Part shown: piece by piece, positions 11,011 through 23,900 of the stretch
How positions within the stretch are numbered: position 1 is the stretch's first letter
Layout: every line of letters starts with the position of its first letter
NCBI GenBank assembly: GCA_914767715.1
Contig: OU612066.1
Coordinates: 7,571,001-7,635,000 of the forward strand
Source: Membranipora membranacea
Taxonomy: Eukaryota; Bryozoa; Gymnolaemata; Cheilostomatida; Membraniporidae
Length of the DNA: 64,000 bases
Direction: 5' to 3'
Translations under genes and position numbers: made by a program
The notes under the pieces: model-generated
The model's database searches: none
What the model saw: the letters and a program-made list of their open reading frames with translations, nothing else
What the model was told of the DNA's origin: nothing

Positions 11011-11941
11011 CTACTACGTGTAAATGGGTTTTCACTTTGCTGATTTGGGATAAAAACCCCATTCTTTACTGCTCACTTTTTTATTCTAATAAATTTACAA
11101 TAGGTAATTAATGTTTGTTTCAGGTGAAAATTAGATGATTTTTTGCTTGTTTCAAGACCATGCGGAGAGTATTTTAATCTTAACTCGATTGCATTATTGA
11201 AACTTCTCCTTTGATTGTGTTGAAAGAATCGAGAACCCTTTGTTACTGTCTGAATATCTTCCTGTATCCTCTACATCTTGACTCGTTCGTATAAAACTTG
11301 ATTTTCTTTGGTATTGAGACAAAAAATAGTTTGTTGATTAGTCTGTGTTAGCAAGCCGCATAATTTGTTGGCATGCAGGCATTTATTATGATAGTGGAAG
11401 GGAAGGATCAGATCAACTCTTGACCTGACAGATTTTATATGCCGTTCATGTCACTGAGGCTCAGCTCATCCCGCTCCTTACTGCAGTGAACAGCTCAAGC
11501 TATTACAGGCCTATGTGTGAGCAAGAGTTTTCCATGCTTACAGACCATTATTAATATTCTCAATCTTATGGATCTACAGAGACTGAGTTTAAGCCTGAAT
11601 AAATGAGCAAAAAAAGCCTGTGTAACAAAAGTTTAACAACTGGTGCGCTGATCGAATGGTGATTTGAGGTTACCGGTGCAATCCTACAGATATAATATCA
11701 TGGTATCAAGGATCTAGTAAAGCTATGGCTACATGACACGATTTTTACATCGATTTGGGGTCACGAGTGGTTAATCGGTGGATCTGCACGAGTGATTACT
11801 CGTGTTAAGTGGACATCGAACTTGTTGGTATTTTGCCCGAGTGATCTGGACGATCCTCTATGCTGATTGGTTGTTGATTGCTTGCTTCAATAATTACGCG
11901 GTTAAACACATCATCTATCAAATCGTGACAGGCTATCAAAA
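11011..11941. other. Intergenic region between divergent genes
   Basis: The CUB-like receptor reads left and the MADF gene reads right, so this stretch should contain both promoters. I see no coding exon. A short direct repeat CGAGTG occurs several times between 11,760 and 11,850. No clear TATA box can be assigned. Confidence 0.35.
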
Positions 11942-12046
11942 ATGGAGGAGTTGATAATATCTGTAGTTAAATCACATCCTCCTATTTATGATAAAAAAGA
12001 CCATAACTGCAAAGATAGGAGTGGTGCTGTAGTGAAAATATGGAAG
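11942..12046 (+). CDS. First exon of a MADF-domain DNA-binding protein (partial)
   Basis: ATG at 11942 opens MEELIISVVKSHPPIYD, then DRSGAVVKIWK. This is the start of a MADF domain: acidic/hydrophobic helix, then hxxhPxIYD, then a basic region with the conserved W. The exon ends at a consensus donor AAG/GTAATAAC at 12046/12047. The rest of the MADF domain is not found in the next kilobase. That space is partly taken by a hAT MITE insertion. MADF proteins bind DNA and often act as transcription regulators or as transposon partners (Harbinger elements). The gene may be truncated, or its later exons may lie to the right. Motif and donor are seen; function is inferred. Confidence 0.55.
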
Positions 12047-12304
12047 GTAATAACCGTATCACTTGGAAATGGAAGCTGTCCTGACATGACATCCATAGTA
12101 TACCATAGGAAAATCAATTTTACAGAAGACTGAAATTTTATTTGGTGAAGATTCAAAGTGACAAAGACCCGGATTTAATATGACATCTATATCCGGTCAT
12201 TTGTTAACACGCCCATTAAATATCATTGGTCAATCGATTGAACTGAGGGAGTTCATTGGTCAACCTAGGCACCTGATTTATTACCCCACTATGACTCACT
12301 AGAC

Positions 12305-12826
12305 CAGGGGTGCCCAACCTATGGCTCATGAGCCATCTTGGCTCATTTTGGCTTTTTGGGTGGCTCATTTTAATATTTGCAAATTTCACGCGCTTTTTGG
12401 CGCGAATTTTATGCATTCAATTCATGCATGTACAATGTACATTAAATGTATGTATAGTGTATACAAGTTCATTGTACTGGGTGCCTGAATTGTATATATG
12501 TGTGTAGAGTTGTCTTCTTGCAGACTTGCCAACCTAAATTTTCCAAAATGCTTATAAAAATTTGCAAAATGCTTAAAATGCTTACAAAACTCCAGGGCGC
12601 CTCATATGACCAGAAATTGCCTCAAAAAAATTTTCGCGCTCCGCGCATAATCTCGCACAATGACTATGCTTTGGTATTTTTGCCAACGCTTATACATGAA
12701 TGAATATGATACATATATATCACTGACTGTTTCCATGTTGTCTACACGTGACGCAACGTGGTCAGCTCATTTGGTTTGATTGATTTGTTAAATGGCTCAT
12801 GTGAGAGAAAAGGTTGGGCACCCCTG
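12305..12826. mobile_element. hAT-type MITE, 522 bp, with perfect 8-bp target duplication
   Basis: Ends are CAGGGGTGCCCAACC (12305-12319) and its exact reverse complement (12812-12826). Both sides are flanked by CACTAGAC (12297-12304 and 12827-12834). CAGGGGTG-type ends with an 8-bp duplication are diagnostic of the hAT superfamily. Inside are only short ORFs and an internal repeat of GGCTCAT, so it is non-autonomous. The perfect duplication implies a fairly recent insertion. Confidence 0.93.
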
Positions 12827-12834
12827 CACTAGAC

Positions 12835-14002
12835 CATCGAGTACTAACTCATAGGCCTGTGTAGCAGTGTGAGATCGGCCGAGCATGTCTAGACATGCCA
12901 TCGGCCTGTGATTACATCGTTACGTGGAGCTACAGCTTTATACCTTGTGCTCAGGCTTAATATTAGAAGGTATTAACAATGATCAATCGAAGGTCTAATG
13001 TAGCAGATTAACTGTTTGGTCAATGACTTGCAAAACAATAGTTGAGAGCAGAAACTGGGTAAAACAAAGGACTAAATCTGCAAAAAAAAAGATCATGAAG
13101 TGGCAGGCTCTGTTGGTGCCAGTTATCTCTTCTCCAATCACAATAAAATCTCTTTCAGGTCTCAAGATTATTTTACCACAAAACTTATCATCATCATTAT
13201 TACACTGTTAGCAAACAAACAATTCCGGTTGTCTGAATGGTTAGATTGCTGAACTATTGATGAGAAGTAGAGTTCCATGATTGGTAGTGTTGTTGCTAGC
13301 TAAAATCTGCTTGAACCCTGACTTGATGGCCTTTAACCTTGCAGCCCACTATTAAGCTGTTCATGTTTTGACAAAGGAAAACCAAAGACTACAAATAATA
13401 TTATCTGTGAGTAAAACAAGAAGACCACTGTCTTGCGGAGGACACATACATGAACTACTAGCTGGTGTGTAATGCATTTCCAACTGTAAGCAAATTAATT
13501 ATGCTGTTTAACCTGTATTTAGTCTTGTCTCTTTGGTGGTACAGTGAAACATTTGTCGATGAAAGATTTTGGTTTATGCTTGAGTTGGAGGACCTTGAAC
13601 AAACAGCATCCTGTTTATCCTTCAGTATAAGGTGTCATCAATCAAAATAAAATCATGCTAAAAGTGCGTATACAATAATCCTTTGGTAATTTGCTTGTTG
13701 TGGTATTTTGATTGGTTGATCGAACAAGGACTCAAGGATTAGTATGAAGAGTCAAGTGATTAAGTGGTTGTGACTCCTTTATTTGACGAGACTCCGAAGA
13801 GACATATCCTGGTTTCTTTGTTTACTTCACTAATCTGTTACATCATGTAGTTATATTAGTGTAACCAAGCTGATCTGGTTTAAATTTGCTTTGTGGTCAG
13901 AAACTTTTTCTATATACGTCTGGTTGGAACAAAAGACATAGTTCTTTGATGTTGTAGTCTGCTTTTGGCGGATTTTGGTAGGCTTCTTGTGATTGGTGGG
14001 TT
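12835..14002. other. No supported gene
   Basis: Open frames here are short and lack domains. A weak tRNA-like patch (GGTTGTCTGAATGGTTAGAT at about 13228) may be SINE debris. The right end should contain the promoter or 5' exons of the three-exon gene starting at 14003. Confidence 0.35.
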
Positions 14003-15525
14003 ATGGATAGAGACCGTACTTGTTTACTTATTGAAACAAAATATGTGTTGACAAATGCCCTGACCTTCTCAAAAAAGGAATGGGATATAGGTCCTCTCTC
14101 TCAGGTTAGTAGCATGGCCGTAGGCGCTCTATAACTGGTCACATTTTATGGGGAAGCCGAATATCTAGTCCGGTTTGCTATCAAAAATGCCTCCAAGAAT
14201 GTTCGGCCTGAACTTTACAGTAGGGCATGGATTTTTTTTAATATTTTTCTGCTCAAAGAACGGATATAAAATAATGCTTGTAATGGAGAGAGACAAAAAC
14301 TACAGTACAACAAACAAAGGGAGCAAACAGCCAGATAGTCCAGTGACTACAGTGACATCTGTTGAGGTCAAACCTCCAACCTTTACATGAAATTCCGAGA
14401 AAGTTCAGACCAGTTGCTCCTGGTAGTTCTCATTAACACAGCGATTTCTTTGTAGTATCTGGATGGGGATTTTGCTGATAAGGTTTGTAATGCTCTTATA
14501 TCAGATAGCCTGTACTGTACACTCTCAGATGAACAAACAGAAAACAATACATCTCTCAAATTACTATTCCAGGTAATCATTATGTGTGTGTATGTTTCTA
14601 CCTTAATTCTCTCAAAGGGGGTGATTGAATAATAAAAAGCTGGTTTCCCTGCTGTAAAAATTGTAAATAAAAGTGTTGATGCCTAAAACTGTTAATAATT
14701 GCATAAAAGTGATTTGTAGTTTACATATAATACAAAACTACAAAAAAGGTAGAAAAGAAATAAAGAGTGATTTATTCAAAATACTAATAGCCTGAGATCG
14801 AAAACAGTCTCTACGGAGGTTAATGCATTAGCGTAGAGACTTAAAACGACCGGATGGTAGCGTGTCAAAGAAGAGTAGAGGGTTAGGTGCATTGGTGGCC
14901 ACCATTCCAAGGGATTTGGTTTTAAAACGGTGTGTTTGACTGTGTATGCTAGTTGTGGGAACATCTAAGAAATTCAAACAGCAAAATAAACTAGAGAAGA
15001 GAAGCATAGGCAAATAGAAAGGTTCACCTCTATGCACATGATAGAATAAATGGACGTGAATGAGAATAAGTGGAAATTGATGGCTAACTAACATTTACTC
15101 ACTCTCACTTCATTGTATAAGTAGTAACCTTAGTTAGTGAAAATTGTTGTTAGCTACTCTAGCTTATATTTACTCCTGCATGGTACTCATCTTCTATGAA
15201 TGAATACAAATCAAGGTCAGTTGGATGAACGGCATAGAGTTATCATAAACTCTGTAACTCTATGGGATACAGTCTAAGATGTTTTGCTCCTCTTTATTCA
15301 AAGACACCATTGGAAACTTGTCTTTGCTTGTAGATTTGTGCTGATCATATATCTTGCTCTGATGAAGAACTCTTGGAGGTCTACGCCGTGATGGAAGAGG
15401 CTTATGTCTGCCATCAGCACTCGCCTACTGTGCCACCAACATCATCACAGCGCAAATATTTCCTGTCAGACAAAGAGCAAAATAAACAAGCTTCGTTTGA
15501 TTTAGACCAGATAGCTATTGGGTAG
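14003..15525 (+). CDS. Three-exon gene, 136 codons, unknown function
   Basis: The exons are 14003-14104, 14456-14572 and 15334-15525. They have 102, 117 and 192 bases, all in phase 0. Junctions are CAG/GTTAGT, TTTGTAG/TATC, CAG/GTAATC and CTTGTAG/ATTT. The joined frame is open from ATG to TAG at 15523-15525. Readable pieces are MDRDRTCLLIETKYVLT, DGDFADKVCNALISDSL, ICADHISCSDEELLEVY and AVMEEAYVCHQHSPTVPP. The product looks soluble, acidic and largely helical, with six cysteines and no signal peptide or membrane helix. I recognise no family. No long ORF marks this gene; it is supported only by three consistent exons. It could be the 3' part of a longer gene, possibly one that begins with the MADF exon, because additional 5' exons cannot be excluded. 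Confidence 0.6.
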
Positions 15526-17937
15526 ACGTAGAGGTTACTGTTGTCTGCTTGGTTAGGGTTAGAGAGTGAAAAATCACATTTCAACACTAGGCCTGCGATC
15601 AGAAGCATTAAGGCATAGCTGACTGCGAGATATGACTGTCATAATACTCAGCCACAGGTTACCATCAATGGCTGTGACTTGTTACAAGTCGCACATTATT
15701 TGTGAAGTCATAGCCACATTAATCAAGTCTAGACAGACAAGGGTCTTTTGATAGTTAGATATTCACCTGGCTGGCCTGGTCAGATTATCAGGTTTGCTTT
15801 AACAATTTTGTGACGATGGTCTTCCTCTTCGACGGGTGCAAATCAGCTCTAAATACCATGTTTGTTTTTTATTTCATCCCTCACTTTCTGTTATGTTGTC
15901 TTATTTACACATTTGAACAGGGCATCGAAACATTGGGTCAACTTTTTAATGTTACTGCCAAAAATAATGATCGGTTTAGGTTGTTACAGTTTTTCATTCA
16001 AATTTAATGGTACCAGATGAACATATTATAAATTCCGTATTACGTCGAAAATATTTTATAACATGCCAACAGAAGATAATATTTACGCTGTTGATAAGCT
16101 ATGACAGCTCTTTAACACTTGCATTGTTTTAGTAGACCTCCCAACATATGTTTGTTTACCACTAAGATCATTATTATTCAGGCAGAAATAATCATCAGAG
16201 AATAACAATCAAATAACAGTTAATAATAAGATACAACAATAATTGCTGATTATGGTAACGTTTTATTGTAAATGCAATGACTCTTTAATCATAAAAAAGC
16301 AGAAGTCAAAAAAGAGCGAACTAAGAAACCTGGCTGACAATAGGGATTATTTTAATACCAGTAAAGTGTCGCAGAGAGGTATCTGCACATATATGGCATC
16401 CATCTATACTTTCTATGATGATTGCTAAATTATGAACTGTCTCTGATATGACTAGGACTGCACAAATTAAAGCCCGATCATTGGGAAAACATAGCACAAC
16501 GCTTGCTCTAAGTGAATTCATTACAGCTTGCCATACTAGCAGGAAATACGATTATATAAAATTATGGTTGTATTATAAAAATAACAATGTGTGCAGGATT
16601 TAATGATGGATTATATCTTTCTCTTTGATTTGCGAAATATGTGCAAAAGTGAGAGCTTTCAAAATATTCGATGCTTTAAAACATACTTTAGAATTAAATA
16701 CTGAGGAACAAGATTTAATAGCTCTTAAGTGACAAGCGACAAACCTGATTCTATGTGCTGCATCATCAATGAGTAATGGTGAAAAAAATGAAATGAAGCA
16801 AGGTGTGATTGTAAAAAAAAGCAACGCATTGGATCACTGAATGACTAGCAATTTCTATAAAAAAATGTGTATTTACAGACCAGTATGCAAAGTCTCTACC
16901 CGTCTGTCATACTTTCATGAGATGACGATAATATAGCCTGCATTTAAGTATCCACATGATCTTCTATCCTCTCTATGACTCCCCTGTCCTTGTCTTTTAC
17001 TGTAACAGCGCAAAGAAACTTTAGATATAACTGATTATAATGTGTAATGTCATATACATACATTTATATTATATTTATATATGACACTTCATAACTTCAG
17101 TTGACTGATCAGAGTTACAAGCATAGATCCAAGTCCAAAGGGACAGCATATTGTGGGCAGGTATTTGTGAGTTCTTTCTTTACATAACAGTGATGCATCG
17201 GAGTCGATTATTTACTTCACAAAAACATTTTTTTCATTTTTCATACTTAACATATTACTTCACATTTCAGCAAAGACCTAGAACATGTATAAATATAATC
17301 TATCTTATGAGCAAATGTTGTTTTTCATTGTGTACTCTCACTTTAAGAGAATATCGGTCAATCTTGCCCCACCTGACCCGGGTAGTGTGCTCATCCATTG
17401 ATGATGCTTATTGATCGTAAGACCCTTATCGCCCTCATCATAAAAAAACACAACATTTGGCCTTAAAGGGCAACCAAGGTTTCAAACAACTTCTCATTGA
17501 TGGCCATTGATTAATAGCAGATTGCACCTTCTGCATGGGGAAAAAGACAAAACATAATTCGGATGATTATTCAGCCAGAATTCTTGTGAAACATTTCTTC
17601 CATCAGGTACTCAAACTCAGCTAAAAGAGAATACCACATAGCAGTTTCCTGCTCTATAATTATTACAGCAAAGTCTTGGAACCTCCCCTAAATTGAAGTG
17701 TTACCCAGCTTAGAGTCAGCAACTACTTTGAGTTTTACATCGCGTAATGCACAAAGCTGATGCTGCCCAGCACATTATTTGCTACCCATTAATGCATTGC
17801 TGCGAAACCTTGGTTGCCCAAACCTTGGCAACCAAAGTTTCGCAGCAATGCATAAATGGGCATTGCTTTTCTTGCCAATTGAGCACATTTTATGTTCCGA
17901 AAAATCATCAGCTTATTTTTGATTAATATCAATAACC
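15526..17937. other. No supported gene
   Basis: AT-rich sequence between the 3' ends of two convergent genes. Several open frames of 60-90 codons exist on both strands, but none has a recognisable domain or splice context. The stretch at 17,797-17,850 has a short inverted repeat (AATGCATTGCTGCGAAAC and GTTTCGCAGCAATGCAT), which is a hairpin candidate. Confidence 0.4.
17795..17852. repeat. Short inverted repeat with 16-18-bp arms
   Basis: ATGCATTGCTGCGAAACCTT lies at about 17,792. Its reverse complement (AAGTTTCGCAGCAATGCAT with one change) lies at about 17,834, with CTTGGTTGCCCAAACC between them. This is a hairpin just downstream of the membrane-protein gene end; MITE remnant or chance. Confidence 0.5.
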
Positions 17938-20900
17938 TATAAGGGCTTTCTGGTACACTTGTACTCACATTTCTTTTTGAGTCCTTTACCACAACCGAAC
18001 GGTATAAATATTCCAGTGAGCAGAACTATAGCATGAACGATACAGTATAACACCTCTACAAAACAAATAGAATATCTGGATCAGTCAGCTCATTTCATTA
18101 TATTTATATTATGTTTGTTTGTTTTGATAAATAATGAACAGATAGATAGATCTACAACGAGGGTATGGTATTTATAATTAGCCACTCTGGGTAGGTCTTG
18201 TTGCATTTAATGTTGCATCACTCGTCAAAAAACCAGGTAAGGGGAGCAACCCCAGATGTGTTGGTAATAAATGATCTATAATCAACCTCTATACATACCA
18301 GCGCCGATTGTTGCAAACTTCAATTTATCTGTGTAACAATAGAACTCTGTAGTTGATCCCCCTGGAGTACTGGAGCCAAGTAATGGATGTGGAGATGTAG
18401 TGGGAGGAGGAGTAGACGAAGTGGATATCATAGGAGCCTGAGGAGTACATGAGTGCTTGTTGATAATGTCTGACTTCCAGTAGATATATCTATATGCTAC
18501 GACACCGACCACTTCGAATATGATAATTCCAATCTTATTCTCGATGCGGCTCTGTAAAAACATAAAAGGGCAGGGTGGATATTGAAGCGATATGCACTGT
18601 ATGCAGTGTATTTCACTGTTTTTGACACTTTTACTGGGTTAATCTTAACATCATCAAGGCTGTATAATATATATCCTAGAGACAGTGTTAATATCGATGT
18701 ATTGGTGCAAAAGTATCAAATACTAGTGAAATTAGCTCCCCTTGTATAGTGGCATTGTTGAAATGAAAAACTCAAAAAAACATATCAAATTCAAAATCCG
18801 TTAAATTTTTTTTTTATATAATATATAGTTTCTTTTCAGTCCTACTCACCACTGCGAATCCTAGAACAGCCCACAGTAGTACAGCTGTCATACCCACACA
18901 CAGGGTGATGGTCTCCCCTTTGTCTTCATCAGCTCCCTGCTGCAGTACAAGTACAACAATACTTATAGAGAGCTGAATATCCAGTGTTAGTATACTGGTA
19001 AAGAACGCCAACCTTTTATACAGAGCAAACGACTTCTAATACTGCAGTTGACTTTTAAATATAGCATATGACTTATGACCATAGAGTTATTATATACTCT
19101 AGAGTGGAAAATGCAGTGCTCAAAACGGCCTACTTAATTATTGCGAAATCCATGACGCGACACAATCTGGCTGGTTGTGCATGGCTAGTGCCTGTATCAT
19201 AAAAGTCATCATTGAGAATATAGGAATTGAGCATGAAAATTTATGTTTTAGAGCACTAATAGCCATTTTTTTGGAAAATTTTTCAGGTCACACCATGTGG
19301 AACACTTGTAGGTATTTTCACTTGCAGCCATTGGAAAATTTTTCTATGTTTTCCCATGAAAGTAGCCAAAACCCCAATCGTAAACACATCATTGTGATGA
19401 AAAAAAATTACCCGGCTAGCTTGTTTTATTCCACGTTTCTCTCAACCATAAGTTGGATTCTGTCTTTTTTACTCATATGTTATCCATCAAGTGAGTTAAT
19501 GTTATTTGTTCGTATAAGGTGTACACATAGCTTGTGGAAAAGCTGACTGGAGGTTAAAAGTCGGCCGCTAAGTTCCGCCATTTGCAGAAGCAATTTACAT
19601 ACGGTTCTGACTAAGATTCGGCGTTTAGATTTGGCTATATCATTTAAAGCTCTAAATTTCCTCCCCGGTAGTGTCTTCTAGTTTTTGAATTCGCAAAACC
19701 ATTCAACCATACACAGCAGGTTTTGAAAGCATATAAATGAATCTTGTAACAAACTTTTTTGATAAGTCGCTGAGTATCAAGTAAATCTTTGAATGGAAAA
19801 CTCACATACATACCTATCCAGACTGACTCCAGATTTTTCAAAACAAACACTCACTAATGTCACATTTTAAGTAGACGGATATTTCTGATTTCTCACCGTA
19901 CTTGAAATAAGGGACCATTTGCTTCAGAGCGGTCGTTGTGGATGTTTGATACAATTTTTTGGTATGAGTATTATGACTATGGTTGTTGGTTTGTGTTTGT
20001 AAATTAGTTGAGATGGCAACTTCAACATCATACATAATATTTTGTATATACTCCAGTAAAGGCGCTGGCAGTTGACGTATACATGTGTATTGTTTGCATA
20101 GTTTTGAGGGAAGGGGGATTAGTGTAGTAGTGTTCAATCCTTTGAAATGACCAGAGTTAGCATTTCATACAGCTGTGATTCTCTGTCAGAAATGGATTGA
20201 TGCTATAAATATATAAGAGAGGCAACCAGAAAGTGATCTTATGAGCAATGAGGACTGACAGTAACTGATCTTCTTGACATAAGAAACAAAAAAGCTTATA
20301 ATAATACCCTCAATAAAGTAATGTTATCTGGAGAGCAAATCTGAATCTTGACATTATGTACACTGTGACTGAAAATGAGGCAAGCTGCAAAACTATACAC
20401 CTCCGATCACTTGTTCACAGGCTACTCGTACTTCATTTAATCAAAAATAAAACAAACCCATTGAATGTGTAACATATGAGTAAGAGAGACAGGACACAGC
20501 TTATATGGCTGGCAAGTGGCAGTAGAAAAAACAAGCTAGCCCGGTAAATGATTTGCATCACAATGATGTGTTTGTGGTTGGGGCTTTGGCTTATTTTCAT
20601 GGGAAAACACAGAAAAATTTTCCAATGGCTGCAAGTGAAAATACCTACAAGTGTTCCGCATGTATGCCATGAAAATTTTTCCGAAATAATGGCTTTAAAT
20701 GCTCCAAAACTTAAATTTTCATACCCAATTCCTAAATTCTCAATGATAAATTATATGACACAGGCACTGGCCATGCACAACCAGATTGCGTCGCGTCATG
20801 GATTTCACAATAATTAAGTAGGACAAAAACTGATGCTATTTTTGTACACATTGTCCACTCTAGAGTATATGATAACTCTATGCTTATGACTGATATGACT

Positions 20901-23900
20901 TAGGCTCAAACCATAGACTTACTAATAATAAATCTAGACAGGTGACCTGCGCAGCTGAAGTGAGGCCTATAATAACTGGAATTCCCCAATGACATAACGT
21001 TACTGTGTTGTGCACAGTGAGCGCTGCAATGAATGGTTTTACTATATGAGCATGACTGATTATTAGCTATAATGTCATTTTTCTCATAGAGATATCGAAG
21101 ACTGATGCCTACAAGTTAATTTTATCTGGAGGGTGATGTAACAAGCAATGTCATAGTCTCTGAATTTTTTCTCTAGCTCAAATATTGAATGAGATATGAC
21201 CATTAGAAGCCAGCAATATCTGTAAACGGTGATATATTATTTAGGCATTGCAGCAAGAAAATAGCATTTTTCCCACAGATTCATCGAGAAATTATGCAAG
21301 CAAGTTAATTTTATGTGAAATGTGATGGACCAAGCCAGCTGTAAGTCTTTGTATTTTGTATCTGACTCAAATATTGAGTGAGTTACGTCCATTAGAAGTC
21401 GGAAATATCATGACTCAATGACTGACTGTTGCATGAAAATATTTGTTTATGCGTTCTGAAAGACACAGGCCTTACCATGTGGGTGTGCTGCAATCAGTTG
21501 ATGACTCAAAGCATGGCTAGCTAAAAATAGCTGTATTGTAGCTCAAGGGGTTTGTGACACGTCCCCATAAGTAGCATGATCTTGAAAGTTATCGCTGTAG
21601 GATTTTGGGTTAGCTTAATTTTAGCAACACACCAATTAAGGATGCAAGCCTCACCTTCCACCGTTTTCCGCCTCAGCAGGAACGCCGTGACGAATGGATC
21701 GAAGCAGTGTCCCGTAAAGATTGGAAACCGAACACAAACTCTGTTCTATGCAGCAAGCATTTTGGAAAGGGTGCATACAGAGTGCCTCCTAACCTTCCAG
21801 GGAGACGGGCTATGCTCTACCCGAATGCAGTGCCTACTATATTTCCGGAGTATCCTGCGTATCTACGACCCCCACAACCCAAAATACGTAGAGTGTTAAG
21901 CAGAGACGCTGCAAACACCCTGAGTTCCAGCGCAGAAACTACTGAGGATTTACATACTGTGCAAACAGATACAGTTCCTGCTGAAGCAGCACAACCTGTA
22001 GTTCCAGATATACCCTTAATACTGAGTAGCGATGCGCCGCAGGAGGGGCGTGGGCGTAAGAAGACAACTCCTGAAGCCAAAGTTCCGAAACTAAGGAGGC
22101 AAATAAAGACATTGCAGCAACGCATGCGCAGATTTGAGAAGAAGGAGAGAGTACAACATAACTTGATAGGTATCTTAGAAAAGGAAAATAAGCTGCAGGC
22201 TGCTCAGCTGGGCACAATCGATGGTGTTAGGAAGGGACTGGTGAATAATGAAGCTGTAAATAAAGGAAAAAAACAATCTAGATCGTATAGTGATGACATA
22301 AAAAGTTTTGCTATCACTATACATTATTATTCTCCGAAAGCCTATATATATTTGCGAAACAACTTCAGTCTCCCTTCAACAAGGACCATCAGAAGTTGGT
22401 TTGAAACAGTGAATTGTGAAGCAGGCTTTCTTGTTGATGTGATAAAAGCAATACCTATGGACTCAAACCATATAGCTTTGTTATCGTTAGTATGGCCATA
22501 CGGAAGCGCTTGCTTGTGAACAAACACTCATAAAATTGACGGTAGAGTTACTGTTGGAGCTAATATGGAGAAGCTTGCAACTTAAGCTCTCGTGTTTCTG
22601 TTAGTTCCTATATTGGGTGGACCTAGGGGTGGAACGACCTCTTGAGGTTGGAGTTGAATTTCGGATATTTGACCTCGGATTCAACCACAAACCGGATCGG
22701 ATATGTGTTATGTCTGATCCGAGATGATACGTTTTAAATCAACACTTACTAAGCATCATTTATCTCACTAAAAATGACAAGGAAAGAAGTATGATAGTCA
22801 TTAATTTGTGGTTCAGATTAGATAATGGAGTTTGGCTGAAAGCACTCAGTGGTGATCAATAGGCAATCAATACCTATCTTATTTTCATAGCTATTTATAT
22901 TGTTGCTGATTAAATTTGATGGATGTGTTTTTCTGCTGAAATTGAGAGAAGCATCTTTACTCAGATCGTTGTGAATAAGGACATAATTCTTGTCCAATGA
23001 TGTTCCCTGTAACAAACTATCTAGTTTAATGTACAAGGTTATCCTCTTCTTCAAAGTAGGAGGACAATTCCTATCCTATGTGCAGGGAGTTTGTTCAAAC
23101 TCAGTGATTACAAACATCGGGGTTTGAGCAATGAACTAAACCTCATTGGTTTGAGTGATCCTGGCATATTGAGTCAAGAGATCTTTGTACTCATTAAATG
23201 ATACTTTCAAATAAACTGTTTGTGTGATCCTTGCACCGTGGCTGTTTGAGTGATAAGTTGGTCCTTGTAAAGTATTATATCCAAGCAGATACATGCGCAT
23301 TTAAATTAGGTTGAATTTATCGACCGATCCGATATCCGATCCGAGGTTGCCTATCCCTGATCCGTTCCACCCCTAGGTGGACCCAGACATCCTATTGGGT
23401 ACTTCCTTGTTGATAAGATTGACAGTGATGTCCAGCAGCAGCTTATAGTCGACTGCCTGAAACTAACAGCAGAGCATGGTATCAGCATTGTTAATAAAAC
23501 ATGTGATGGAGCACGCTCAAACGTTCTGTCTCTAGAGAAAGTTGGTGCCAAGATACCAGCAAAGCCGTATTTCAAGCACCCATCAATGAAGGAGGACAGT
23601 TGGATCTCACCATAACAAAACCCATCATCGACATAGCAGACTACATCGGTAAGTAATGGCCCCAATCAGCAAAATTAACAATTAAGTTGCTTAGTTTTAT
23701 ACCAGCAAACTTTCATTTGAAATATGTACTCCTTTTAAATTTTCACATCACACAACAAGCTATATATTGAAAAAACAAGTAAAAGCAAGATAGTGTTGCT
23801 AAAAATTTTAAGAGGCTTGGACTTGACGTTTCTTATGACGGGGGTGTAACAAAAACCCCAAACATCATGTTCTGGTATGATTCTAAGTTTAGTTTACTTT

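Noticed and set aside
19175-20817. ORFs of 123 and 89 codons
   Set aside because: They lie in the two inverted arms of the P-like element and have no domain.
21817-22217. Minus-strand ORFs opposite the THAP transposase
   Set aside because: Shadows of the real plus-strand coding sequence.
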